Source of the DNA: Planctomycetota bacterium
Lineage (GTDB): Bacteria > Planctomycetota > UBA1135 > GCA-002686595
Assembly (NCBI GenBank): GCA_029259595.1
Contig: JAJDEW010000062.1
Location: forward strand, 1 to 58,452
Direction of reading: 5' to 3'
Length of the DNA: 58,452 nt
Position 1 is the stretch's first letter. Each line of letters begins with the position of its first letter. The position numbers and the translations under genes were made by a program. Under the pieces are notes generated by a model. It had not been told where the DNA came from. It searched no databases and worked only from the letters and a program-made list of their open reading frames with translations. Below, piece after piece: positions 51,133 through 58,452 of the stretch.

Positions 51133-51609
51133 ATGAACGAACGCACCTCGAGCACGTCCTGGAATCACCGTGGAGCCAGGGCCCTGACCATCCTGCACGA
51201 GCGCGAGCTACGCGCCTTCCTCGCCACCTGGCATGCCGCTCGCGCCGCCGGATTGCGCTTGCCGACCAGCGACGACCCCAACTACGCGTCGCTCGAAACC
51301 CTCCTGCACCATGTCCTGCGTGCGGCGCGCGGCTACATCCGCTGGACGGCCGAGACGCTCCGACAGGAGACCCCCGCGCTGCCCGAGACACCCGCGCTCG
51401 CCCAGGTGACCGAGAGCGCCGAGGCCTTCATCGACGCGGTCTGTGCGACGTGGTCGGTGGTCCTCGCCGACGTCACCGAGGAGCAGGCCGACCAGACGGT
51501 CGCGCAGGTCGCCTGGGGACCGCCCTACTGCGTCGACGCGCTGCTCGAGCACGCCGTGATGCACCCGCTGCGCCACCGCTTCCAGCTCGAAGAGCTGGCC
51601 TCGGCCTGA
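51133..51609 (+). CDS. DinB-like four-helix metal-binding protein
   Basis: A 158-aa helical protein with the DinB-fold pattern: a long first helix (RALTILHERELRAFLATWHAAR), a second helix with the first His ligand (ASLETLLHHVLRAARGYIRW), then a third helix (AFIDAVCATWSVVLADV) and a closing helix with DALLEHAVMHPLRHRFQLEEL, which supplies the other His ligands. DinB-like proteins often use a metal site with thiols such as mycothiol or bacillithiol, but no such partner is seen here. Length is typical (150-170 aa). Confidence 0.8.
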   Translation: MNERTSSTSWNHRGARALTILHERELRAFLATWHAARAAGLRLPTSDDPNYASLETLLHHVLRAARGYIRWTAETLRQETPALPETPALAQVTESAEAFIDAVCATWSVVLADVTEEQADQTVAQVAWGPPYCVDALLEHAVMHPLRHRFQLEELASA

Positions 51610-51654
51610 GCGCAGCCCCTTTCCCTCCAGCACCCGAGGTGCCATCCTCGCCCC

Positions 51655-52260
51655 ATGAAGAGCCCCGTTCGCGCCCCCCTGTTCCTCGTCGCCGCGGTCG
51701 GTCTGTCCCTGGCGCTCGCTCTCCTGCTCCCGGGCCACCCCGCCGCCCAAGCGGCCGCGGCCGCGTCGCCGAGCGCCGTCGACGCGTTGCCGGTGACCGT
51801 CATCCTCGTTCGTCACGCCGAGACCGACGGGTCGACCCGTTCGGGCGGGGATCCGGGCCTCTCCGAAGCGGGAACACGACGCGCGGAGCGCTTGCGCGAG
51901 CTCCTGCGTTCGGCCGGCGTCACGCACCTCTTCGCGAGCACGCTCGAGCGCACGAAGGCGACCCTGGCTCCGTTGGCGGAGCTCGCCGAGCTCGACATCC
52001 GCGCCTTCGATCCGCGCGCTCCCGACGAGCAGCTCGCAGCCCTGCGCGCGCTCGCCCCGGGCTCCGTCGCGGTCGTCGCCGGACACTCGAACACGGTGCC
52101 CGCGCTGGCCGCGGCCCTGGGTGCGACGCTCGACGAGCTGGTCGACGATCCGCGCCACGGCGCGCTGCTCGCGCACGAAGACTACGACCGGATCTTCGTC
52201 CTGATCCTGCCGCACGCGGCGCCCGCGGGTCGCACCACGGCGCTCGAGCTGCGCTACTGA
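51655..52260 (+). CDS. Exported histidine-phosphatase-superfamily protein
   Basis: A 201-aa protein with an N-terminal signal or anchor (PLFLVAAVGLSLALALLLPG) and an Ala-rich linker. The catalytic motif is ILVRHAETDG (the phospho-accepting His) with LSEAGTRRAERLRELLR after it. The second His is in VAGHSNTVPALAAALG and the phosphate-binding Arg in ASTLERTKATLAPL. It resembles SixA/phosphoglycerate-mutase-like phosphatases, but export makes a cytoplasmic phosphoprotein substrate unlikely. It lies 45 bp downstream of the DinB-like gene and its stop overlaps the end of the convergent kinase gene by 7 bp. Confidence 0.88.
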   Translation: MKSPVRAPLFLVAAVGLSLALALLLPGHPAAQAAAAASPSAVDALPVTVILVRHAETDGSTRSGGDPGLSEAGTRRAERLRELLRSAGVTHLFASTLERTKATLAPLAELAELDIRAFDPRAPDEQLAALRALAPGSVAVVAGHSNTVPALAAALGATLDELVDDPRHGALLAHEDYDRIFVLILPHAAPAGRTTALELRY

Positions 52261-54734
52261 TCGCGCGCGGCGCGCGCGCGCCAGTCCGCCGCTTCTTCGG
52301 GCAGCTCGAGCGCCTCGAGCGCCTCCCCGATCGCCCCGGCGACCTCGGCCGCGGACACGCCCTCCGCATCGCGCCCGGCTTCCAGGCGATCCCAAGCTTC
52401 GAGCAAGTGGTCCAGGCCCGCTTCCGCCCGCCCCAGCGCGAGGAGCGCGCGACCGCTGAGCGAGTGGTCGCGGACCGATCCGGCCTCGAGCGTCGGTTGC
52501 GGCAGTTCGAGCAAGGCCTCCTGGATGCGCGACGCGGCCACGCGCAGGACCTCGTGGTCCGCGGGCAAGCTCGCGCGCGCGACCGCCTGTGCGGCGAGCA
52601 TCTCCGCCAGCGCTTGGGCCGCGCGCCCCTGTCCGAGCCGAACGGACGCGCGGTTCAAGTGCAGGATCAAGACCTGAACGTGGGCCGGCTCGTGGACGCC
52701 GACACAGGCCTCCAAGGCCTCGTCATAGAGCGCTTCGGCCTCGGTCAGGCGGCCGACGCCGCGGTAGGCGGTCGCGAGGTTGTTCCAACCCGTGAGCAGG
52801 CTCGGATGCCAGAGCGGCAAGAGCTCGCGCTTGAGCTCGAGCGCCCGCTCGAGCAGCGGCAAGGCCTCCTGGGCTCGCCCCTCGTCCATGTAGAGGCCGG
52901 CGAGGTTCGTCATCGCCTTCAGCGTGGTCGGGTGGAACTCACCGTGTTCCGCCAGCTGGATCGCGGCCGCGCGTTCGAGCCGCTCGCGCGCCTCCTCCCG
53001 CCGGCCTTGCGCCTCGAGCAAGCCGGCCAGGTTGTTCATGACCAGGGCGGTCGAAAGCGCATCGGGCCCGAAGTTCTCGATGCGGATCCGCTCCACCTCG
53101 CGCAGGATCGCCTCCGCCTCCTCGACCTGACCGGCGTCGCGCTTGCACACCGCCAGGTTCGCCAGCGTCATGAGCGTCTCGTCGTGCTCCGCGCCCAGGA
53201 CCCGGCGCTTGCCCTCCCAGGCGCGCTCGAAGAACGGCAACGCGCGATCCGGACGCCCCTGCCGTTGCTCGAGGGCCCCGAGCTCCTCGGTGATCCCGAT
53301 CCGGGTGAGCTCGTCCTCGCCGGCCAGTTCGGCGAGCTCCTGGGCGCGCTCGAGCTCGGCGCGCGCCTCTTCGAACAACGCGAAGGTGAGATAGGACTGC
53401 CCGACGAGCCGTCGGATGCGGGCCTCGACCTCTGCACGGCTGACGCCTTCGGCCGCGAGTCGCTGCGCCGCGGTTCCGAGGATGGCGTGGACCAGTTCGG
53501 TGTCCTTTCCGAGGGCGTATTCGGGGTCCAGGCTCAGGAGCACCTGCTCGAGCAGGTAGGCGATCTGTTCGAACTTCGCGGCCTCGCGGAGCGCCCGATC
53601 CGCCTCGCTGGAGAGCGCCTGCTCGGCGCGTCGGGCACGCGAATCTTGCACGAGCGCCGCCGCGGTCCCGGCCGTGAGGAGCACCAGCACGAGCGCTGTC
53701 AGCCCCAGCGCCAGGGCGTGTCTGCGGGCGAACTTGCGCAGGCGGTAGCTCGCCGCGGGTGGGCCGGCCCGCACCGCTTGCCCCTGGCGTTGGCGCTCGA
53801 TGTCCGCGAGCAGCTCGTCGACCGAGGCATAGCGTCGGGCGGGCTCCTTCTCGAGACAACGCAGCACGATCCAGTCCAGGTCCCCGCGCACCTCGCGGGC
53901 CGGGACCGGGCCCGGCTCGCGCGCGAGCCGGCGCGAGGGCCGCTCGGGTTCCTGGTCGCGCACGCTCGCCACGATCTCCGCCCAGGAGCTCGCGCGGAAA
54001 TCGAAGGGCGGCACGCCGGTCAGGAGCGCATGCAGCAAGGCTCCTAGGGCGTAGACGTCGCTGCGCGTGTCGACGTCGAGGAGTTCGTCCACCTGCTCGG
54101 GGCTCATGTAGGCCGGCGTACCCACGACGCCCCCTCCGCGCGTGAACGCCCGCTCGCGCGCGCTGCCACCCCCCACCGCCTTCGCGATGCCGAAGTCGAT
54201 GACCTTGGGAACCGGACGTCCGTCCACCTGGGCCACGAGCACGTTGGAAGGCTTGAGGTCGCGATGGACGATGCCCCGTTGGTGCGCGTGCTGCACCGCG
54301 CGGCACACGTCGACGAAAAGCTCCAGGCGCGCGTCCACGTCGACTTCGTGCTCGGCGCAGAAGGTCGTGATGGCCTTGCCGTCCACGAGCTCGAGCGCGA
54401 ACCAGGGTCGACCGCGCGGCGTCTTCCCGCCGTCGAACACCCGCGCGATGTTGGGATGGTCCATGAGCGCCAACGTCTGACGCTCGGCCTCGAAGCGCGC
54501 CACGACCTCGGGCGAGTCCATCCCCAGCTTGACGACCTTCAGGGCCACGAAGCGCCGCAGGGGCTCTTCCTGCGCGGCCTTCCAGACCGTCCCGAAGCCG
54601 CCGTCGCCGAGCCGCTCGAGCACGCGGTAGGAGGCGATCCGCAAGCCGGGCGCAAGCTCGTCACCCGGCTGGGACTCCTCACGTCGCTCCTCCGGCCTCA
54701 CCGGCTGCGGGCCGCGCTCCGGTTCGCTTGGCAT
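52254..54734 (-). CDS. Ser/Thr protein kinase with transmembrane segment and TPR repeats
   Basis: 826 aa. The kinase domain is N-terminal (about 35-315): GDGGFGTVWKAAQ, ALKVVKLGMDS, HRDLKPSNVLV and IDFGIAKAV, with the substrate loop GTPAYMSPEQ, so it should be active. One membrane segment follows (ALALGLTALVLVLLTAGTAAALV, about 345-370), so the kinase is cytoplasmic and the rest faces the periplasm. The C-terminal 450 residues are TPR repeats (for example LTRIGITEELGALEQRQGRPDRALPFFERAWEGKRRV), as in many planctomycete kinase-TPR proteins, and probably sense or bind a protein partner. The SGNH gene is upstream on the same strand, ending 12 bp before this start. Confidence 0.93.
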   Translation of the reverse strand: MPSEPERGPQPVRPEERREESQPGDELAPGLRIASYRVLERLGDGGFGTVWKAAQEEPLRRFVALKVVKLGMDSPEVVARFEAERQTLALMDHPNIARVFDGGKTPRGRPWFALELVDGKAITTFCAEHEVDVDARLELFVDVCRAVQHAHQRGIVHRDLKPSNVLVAQVDGRPVPKVIDFGIAKAVGGGSARERAFTRGGGVVGTPAYMSPEQVDELLDVDTRSDVYALGALLHALLTGVPPFDFRASSWAEIVASVRDQEPERPSRRLAREPGPVPAREVRGDLDWIVLRCLEKEPARRYASVDELLADIERQRQGQAVRAGPPAASYRLRKFARRHALALGLTALVLVLLTAGTAAALVQDSRARRAEQALSSEADRALREAAKFEQIAYLLEQVLLSLDPEYALGKDTELVHAILGTAAQRLAAEGVSRAEVEARIRRLVGQSYLTFALFEEARAELERAQELAELAGEDELTRIGITEELGALEQRQGRPDRALPFFERAWEGKRRVLGAEHDETLMTLANLAVCKRDAGQVEEAEAILREVERIRIENFGPDALSTALVMNNLAGLLEAQGRREEARERLERAAAIQLAEHGEFHPTTLKAMTNLAGLYMDEGRAQEALPLLERALELKRELLPLWHPSLLTGWNNLATAYRGVGRLTEAEALYDEALEACVGVHEPAHVQVLILHLNRASVRLGQGRAAQALAEMLAAQAVARASLPADHEVLRVAASRIQEALLELPQPTLEAGSVRDHSLSGRALLALGRAEAGLDHLLEAWDRLEAGRDAEGVSAAEVAGAIGEALEALELPEEAADWRARAARDQ

Positions 54735-54746
54735 GCTCCTCCTCCC

Positions 54747-56303
54747 TCAGTCGCCCGGCACGACCTCGACCGTGGTCAGTCGAAAGGAGCGGCAGGAACG
54801 CAGGTCGCTTCCCACGTAGACCCAGTCGTCACAGGTCAGGGTCACGGAGAGATAGTCGCCGACCTCGCTTCCCAGTTCGAAGCTCTCCTCGAAGGCCCGG
54901 GCGGCCTGCAATTCAAGACGACCGACCGGGCGACCATCGACCGCGACCTTGACCGTGGCGCCGTTCATCTCCGGTCGGTCGAGGGCCGCGCCGCGGAGCA
55001 CGAGTCGACCTCCGCGAAGCGCCTGGAACGTCAGGGCCGCGTAGGGAAAGACCAGTCCCTCGCCGTCGACTCCCGTGTGGACGTATTGCCCGGCGGCGAC
55101 GTCCAACTCGGAGAAGTCCACGCGGGTGCCCAGTCCCTGGACGGCCGCCGGTTCCGGCTCGGAGGGCTCGAACGCGTTCAAGATCGAGCGCGATCGCCGT
55201 CGCAGCTTCAGGTCCGGATCGAGGTCGAGTTCGCTCAGGTGCGCGCCCTGGATGATCCAGCGGTAGAAGGCTTGGGCGAGGAGCTCGGCCCCGAGCGCGT
55301 TCCAGTGCGTGTCGTTGTCCGCGACCCACGTCGACGTGTCGTCGATGAAGCCACGCTCCATGACCAACACGTCGCTCGGATCGAGTCCTTCGGCAAGAGC
55401 CGCCGCCGCCGTCGAAGCCTTGTGCCCCGCCCAGCGGACGACGAGCGCGTAGCGCGTTCCCTGCGCCTCCAGGGCCTCGGAGAGCTTCTGGATGGCCCCG
55501 GCAGCCGTCCGGAACCGATCTCTCGAGAACGAATCGTGCCACGTGGTCAACAAGTTCGCGGCCCCCTCGTCGATTCCCATCTCGAGGCGCGGGTTCGCAC
55601 TGCGCACCGTGCTTCCCGCCCGCTCCCGGTGACGAACCGAGAAGCGCGACAGCCCCCCGAAGCCCCGGACGCCGTCGACGTCGTCGAGGTCGTTGTTGAC
55701 CACGATCTGAAGAACGAGGTCCGGATCCAGGACGGAGAGCGTTCGACGCAGGTAGGCGCACTCCGCCACGATGTTCCAGCTGAGGATGCCGATGTTCAGA
55801 ACCTCGACACGCCGGTTCGGGGCACGCGTTCCGCGCAGCAGCAGGTCCTCGAGAAACGCCCCGATCCGATCCTCGACTTCGACGTTCGTCCCGAAGACGT
55901 AGGAATCGCCGAGCAGGACGACGCGCACCACGTCGTCCGGCTTCGGAAGCTCGTAGTCGCGTTCCCGAAAGCCGAAGCGATTCGAGTTGATCGCAATGTC
56001 ACCGTGAGCGGCGGATTCGATCCCTGGAATCAGAATCCGACCGATGTCGGGGTCAGGGTGCGAGTCGTAGGTTCCCGCGGTGCGCTGTACCAATTCGCGC
56101 ACGACGCGATCCCGGATCTCCGGCACGCTCAACGCGTCCGCAGAGGCGTAGTCCACGCCCAGGGGAACGCAGAGCAGAACGACACTCACGCCCCAAACCG
56201 AGACGATGCCCGAGACGAGGATCGCGATCCAGCGCTTGGCCGCCGGGCTCGGCCCGCCGGAGGGAGACACGGCAGCCTTCGAATGCGAGTCGGACACGGG
56301 CAC
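54747..56303 (-). CDS. Membrane-anchored SGNH-fold hydrolase, catalytic residues intact
   Basis: 518 aa, GTG start. After a membrane segment (RWIAILVSGIVSVWGVSVVLLCV), the SGNH body begins VRVVLLGDSYVFGTNVE with the GDS nucleophile, then VEVLNIGILSWNIVAECAYLRRTL and IVVNNDLDDVDGVRGFGG for the oxyanion-hole Asn, and near the end DNDTHWNALGAELLAQAFY with the Asp-His pair. This full set suggests esterase/acetyl-hydrolase activity on an exported polymer, as in AlgJ/AlgX-type proteins, though no polysaccharide genes are adjacent. The C-terminal domain is shared with the paralog at 48578-50155. It lies 18 bp after the dynamin-like GTPase gene on the same strand, so the two and the kinase may be one operon. 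Confidence 0.85.
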   Translation of the reverse strand: MPVSDSHSKAAVSPSGGPSPAAKRWIAILVSGIVSVWGVSVVLLCVPLGVDYASADALSVPEIRDRVVRELVQRTAGTYDSHPDPDIGRILIPGIESAAHGDIAINSNRFGFRERDYELPKPDDVVRVVLLGDSYVFGTNVEVEDRIGAFLEDLLLRGTRAPNRRVEVLNIGILSWNIVAECAYLRRTLSVLDPDLVLQIVVNNDLDDVDGVRGFGGLSRFSVRHRERAGSTVRSANPRLEMGIDEGAANLLTTWHDSFSRDRFRTAAGAIQKLSEALEAQGTRYALVVRWAGHKASTAAAALAEGLDPSDVLVMERGFIDDTSTWVADNDTHWNALGAELLAQAFYRWIIQGAHLSELDLDPDLKLRRRSRSILNAFEPSEPEPAAVQGLGTRVDFSELDVAAGQYVHTGVDGEGLVFPYAALTFQALRGGRLVLRGAALDRPEMNGATVKVAVDGRPVGRLELQAARAFEESFELGSEVGDYLSVTLTCDDWVYVGSDLRSCRSFRLTTVEVVPGD

Positions 56304-56321
56304 ACCGGCGCCCCGCGGCGC

Positions 56322-58452
56322 TCAGGCCTCGTCCTTCGGCTGCGGCGGATCCACGTTCTCGGAGACATGGACGCGCACGGATCCGGAAGCGTCGGCTTCG
56401 TTCGCCTGCCCCTGTCCTTCCTGCGCACCCTCGGTCGCGCGACGGACCGGGGCCAGAACGAGGTCGGCCAGGTCCTCCTGCTCGAGGTCGTCCAGGAGCT
56501 CGGGCCGCGCGTGCTTGCCTTCGAGCCGTTCCACGCGTGAACGCGCGTCGGCCGCTTCGCCGTCGAGCACTTCGATGCGGTCGCAGTGGGCCGCCAGCTC
56601 TTCGATGTCGGTGGCAAGGATGTCGAGGCGCGCGTCGAGGAAGTCCGACTTCTCTTCGAGCGCCGTACGAATCGTCGTCACGAGCGAGCGCTCGTAGTCC
56701 GCCAAGGCGCCCTTGCGCAGGCTGTCGTTGGCGCGGTCGATGAACGTGCCGCGCGCCCGATCGATGGCGCGCTTCATGTCGTCGAGGGCGCCCTTGCCGA
56801 GCCGCGCGCTCTTGTCGTGCACGGCGATTCGCACCGTCGGGTTCTCGGCCGGCCCGAAGATGCGCTGGCGCACGGACGCGCGGCTACGAAACAAGACCCA
56901 ATCCCAGAAGCTCTTCTTGACCGGCACGTCGTCGACCTGGATCGGCGACGGAACGGCAAGCCGCTTCTTGTCGACCGGCACCGACTGCACGCCCTGACGG
57001 GCCAGTTCGTCGGGCGAGAGCGCGATCGAGCGCAGCTGTCCGGCCAGCTCGGGCGCCATCCGAACGGCCGCCACGAGTCCCTGGGCCTCGGCGATCATCG
57101 TGTTCTGCACGTAGCTCGACAGACCCTCCTGGTACTGCGTCAACGACGGGCGCAGCTCGTCCTCGACCAGACTCTGGAGGCTCGCGTCGCTGTGAAACCA
57201 ACGCTCGAGCGCGGCATCCATGGACGACGTCGTCGCGTGTGCACTCTTGCGCGCGTGCTCCCGGATGCGCTCGGACAGGCGCTGGAGCTCCTCCTGGAAG
57301 GCCTCGTCCCACGCGAAGGCGCACAGTCGCGCCACGATCTCGCGCTGGGACGTGGTCCGCGTGCGCTCGGAACGCAGCTCGGCCAGACGCTGCCGCATGC
57401 GCCGCACGGACTCGTGTCCGCTCAAGGCCGCGAGCTCGGCCAAGAGCACCTGGGAGCGTCGCAGGCTGTCCTGGATGAAGGCGATCAGGTAGTCGGTGCT
57501 GTTCAGGAAGTTCGCGAGCTCGCGCTGGAACACGTCGAAGCTCGTCGCGCGATCGTCCGTTGCCCCGTCGTCGTCGCGCGTCGCCCCGCTCGCGACTTGC
57601 AGCCGCGTGCGCGCCGCGCGCATCAGGTCGATCGGATAGATGCGCAAGCGCCCCTCTTCCGCGGCGCGCTTCAGCGGCGCCGTCATCGCGAAGCTCTCGA
57701 AGGCCTCGACGATGCGGATCGGCTCCTCCTGTTCCACGCTGGGTACGAGCTCGCCGCGCGGTCCGATGTCCATCTTCTTCGAGTCGACGTTCAGCACGAG
57801 GAAGATGCGGCTGAAGAGGTCCAGGAGCTCGCTGAACTCCGCGAAGACCTGCTCGAGGAACAGGTTGTCGCTCTTGACGACGAAGATCGCGCAGCTCGCG
57901 GAGTTGCGGAACTCGCGCGTCATCCGGCTGTAGCCGAACTTCATGCGGCTGTAGAGACCGGGCGTGTCGACCAGGACCGCGCCCGAGCTCTCGAGCTCGC
58001 CCGCGGGCATCTTCACGTCCACGCGCCGGATCGCCTGGGGGAAGTGGACGGCCGGATCGAATTCCTCGCCCTCCTCTTCGACCCGCCGGATGGCCGCCGA
58101 GAGCTCGGTGTGGGAACGCTGGACGTAGAGCTGCAGAGCGGCGGCATCCTCGAGCACGTCCGTCGTCCCGTCGTAACGCGTGGCCGAGAACGAACGCTCC
58201 TCGGCGTGCGAGACATAGACCATGCAGGGATACGCCGGCAGGCTCGACACCTCGCTGACGTAGGCCGCCGCCAGCGCGTTCATCAGCGTCGACTTGCCGC
58301 TCTTCAACGGCCCGAAGATCAGGACGAAGGCGTGCTGGTCCTCGACCTTGTCGACCAGCACCCGGAACTGGTGCTCGAGCTCGCGCAACTGCGGCAGAAC
58401 CTCGTTGCGCACCGTCGCGTCACTGGCCCCGGCCAGCGACTCGGTGGCCCCC
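56322..58452 (-). CDS. Dynamin-like GTPase (5' end outside window)
   Basis: At least 710 aa visible; the reading frame stays open to the window edge (upstream codons read ATESLAGASDATV), so the true start lies outside. The GTPase domain has a P-loop GPLKSGKSTLMNALAAAYV, switch/G3 VLVDTPGLYSRM and a probable G4 NVDSKKMD, then long helices (about 285-430 and 540-650), as in bacterial dynamin-like proteins. A hydrophobic stretch around 470 could be a paddle, and the tail is acidic. Bacterial dynamins bind or remodel membranes. It is followed closely by an SGNH-hydrolase gene. The DTPG motif and long helices support this better than a simple Era-type GTPase. Confidence 0.85.
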   Translation of the reverse strand, partial: GATESLAGASDATVRNEVLPQLRELEHQFRVLVDKVEDQHAFVLIFGPLKSGKSTLMNALAAAYVSEVSSLPAYPCMVYVSHAEERSFSATRYDGTTDVLEDAAALQLYVQRSHTELSAAIRRVEEEGEEFDPAVHFPQAIRRVDVKMPAGELESSGAVLVDTPGLYSRMKFGYSRMTREFRNSASCAIFVVKSDNLFLEQVFAEFSELLDLFSRIFLVLNVDSKKMDIGPRGELVPSVEQEEPIRIVEAFESFAMTAPLKRAAEEGRLRIYPIDLMRAARTRLQVASGATRDDDGATDDRATSFDVFQRELANFLNSTDYLIAFIQDSLRRSQVLLAELAALSGHESVRRMRQRLAELRSERTRTTSQREIVARLCAFAWDEAFQEELQRLSERIREHARKSAHATTSSMDAALERWFHSDASLQSLVEDELRPSLTQYQEGLSSYVQNTMIAEAQGLVAAVRMAPELAGQLRSIALSPDELARQGVQSVPVDKKRLAVPSPIQVDDVPVKKSFWDWVLFRSRASVRQRIFGPAENPTVRIAVHDKSARLGKGALDDMKRAIDRARGTFIDRANDSLRKGALADYERSLVTTIRTALEEKSDFLDARLDILATDIEELAAHCDRIEVLDGEAADARSRVERLEGKHARPELLDDLEQEDLADLVLAPVRRATEGAQEGQGQANEADASGSVRVHVSENVDPPQPKDEA

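Noticed and set aside
1..58452. CRISPR arrays, tRNA or rRNA genes
   Set aside because: No regular short repeats with unique spacers and no cloverleaf or rRNA-like stretch was seen on either strand.

Overview
This window comes from a very GC-rich bacterial chromosome, most likely a planctomycete. The lineage call is inference. It rests on an ECF-type sigma factor paired with a zinc-ribbon Ser/Thr kinase, a second kinase with TPR repeats, many large exported proteins (PQQ-type beta-propeller, Kelch, right-handed beta-helix, Ig-like repeats), frequent GTG/TTG starts and a shared style of C-terminus on secreted proteins. No rRNA, tRNA or CRISPR array was seen.

Layout: (1) 1-5305: end of an exported protein with a strong terminator, then an acyl-CoA thioesterase, a small DMT-like membrane protein and a LolD/MacB-type ABC ATPase plus a large FtsX-fold permease. 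(2) 5369-7549: two exported proteins in a clearly less GC-rich island. (3) 7546-16849: a TPR-CHAT protein lacking the usual catalytic residues, a beta-helix secreted protein, a PQQ-propeller protein, an enoyl-CoA hydratase, a 167-bp palindromic MITE and a di-heme cytochrome c peroxidase. (4) 16864-22556: kinase + ECF sigma pair, a decayed Ig-like repeat gene, an S9 peptidase and a SlyD-type PPIase. (5) 22732-32139: a Kelch protein, an APH-fold phosphotransferase, two paralogous asparagine-synthetase-like proteins, phosphonopyruvate decarboxylase, 2-aminoethylphosphonate transaminase and an ArsI/CadI-type metalloenzyme. (6) 32293-36021: a phosphate-binding-protein-like lipoprotein/periplasmic protein, aroA and gpmI. 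(7) 36023-46588: a compact minus-strand operon with overlapping starts and stops. In transcription order it encodes a membrane Fe-S/FAD/cytochrome-b-like oxidoreductase, a 23-CXXCH cytochrome, an outer-membrane beta-barrel, a 7-CXXCH cytochrome, an 11-CXXCH lipoprotein cytochrome and an HTH regulator. (8) 46833-58452: an amidohydrolase lipoprotein, two SGNH-fold paralogs (one with its catalytic residues replaced), a HAD phosphatase, a DinB-like protein, a histidine phosphatase, a TPR-Ser/Thr kinase and a dynamin-like GTPase running off the window.

Two systems stand out. The 36.9-46.6 kb operon has every layer expected of a trans-envelope electron conduit: inner-membrane redox module, periplasmic multiheme wire, beta-barrel and outer multiheme lipoprotein. 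It looks like a porin-cytochrome system of unfamiliar composition. The 23.9-31.5 kb region has the last two steps of 2-aminoethylphosphonate synthesis beside two amide-ligase-like enzymes without a glutaminase nucleophile and a kinase-fold enzyme, which suggests a phosphonate conjugate or natural product. PEP mutase, the committed step, is not in the window.
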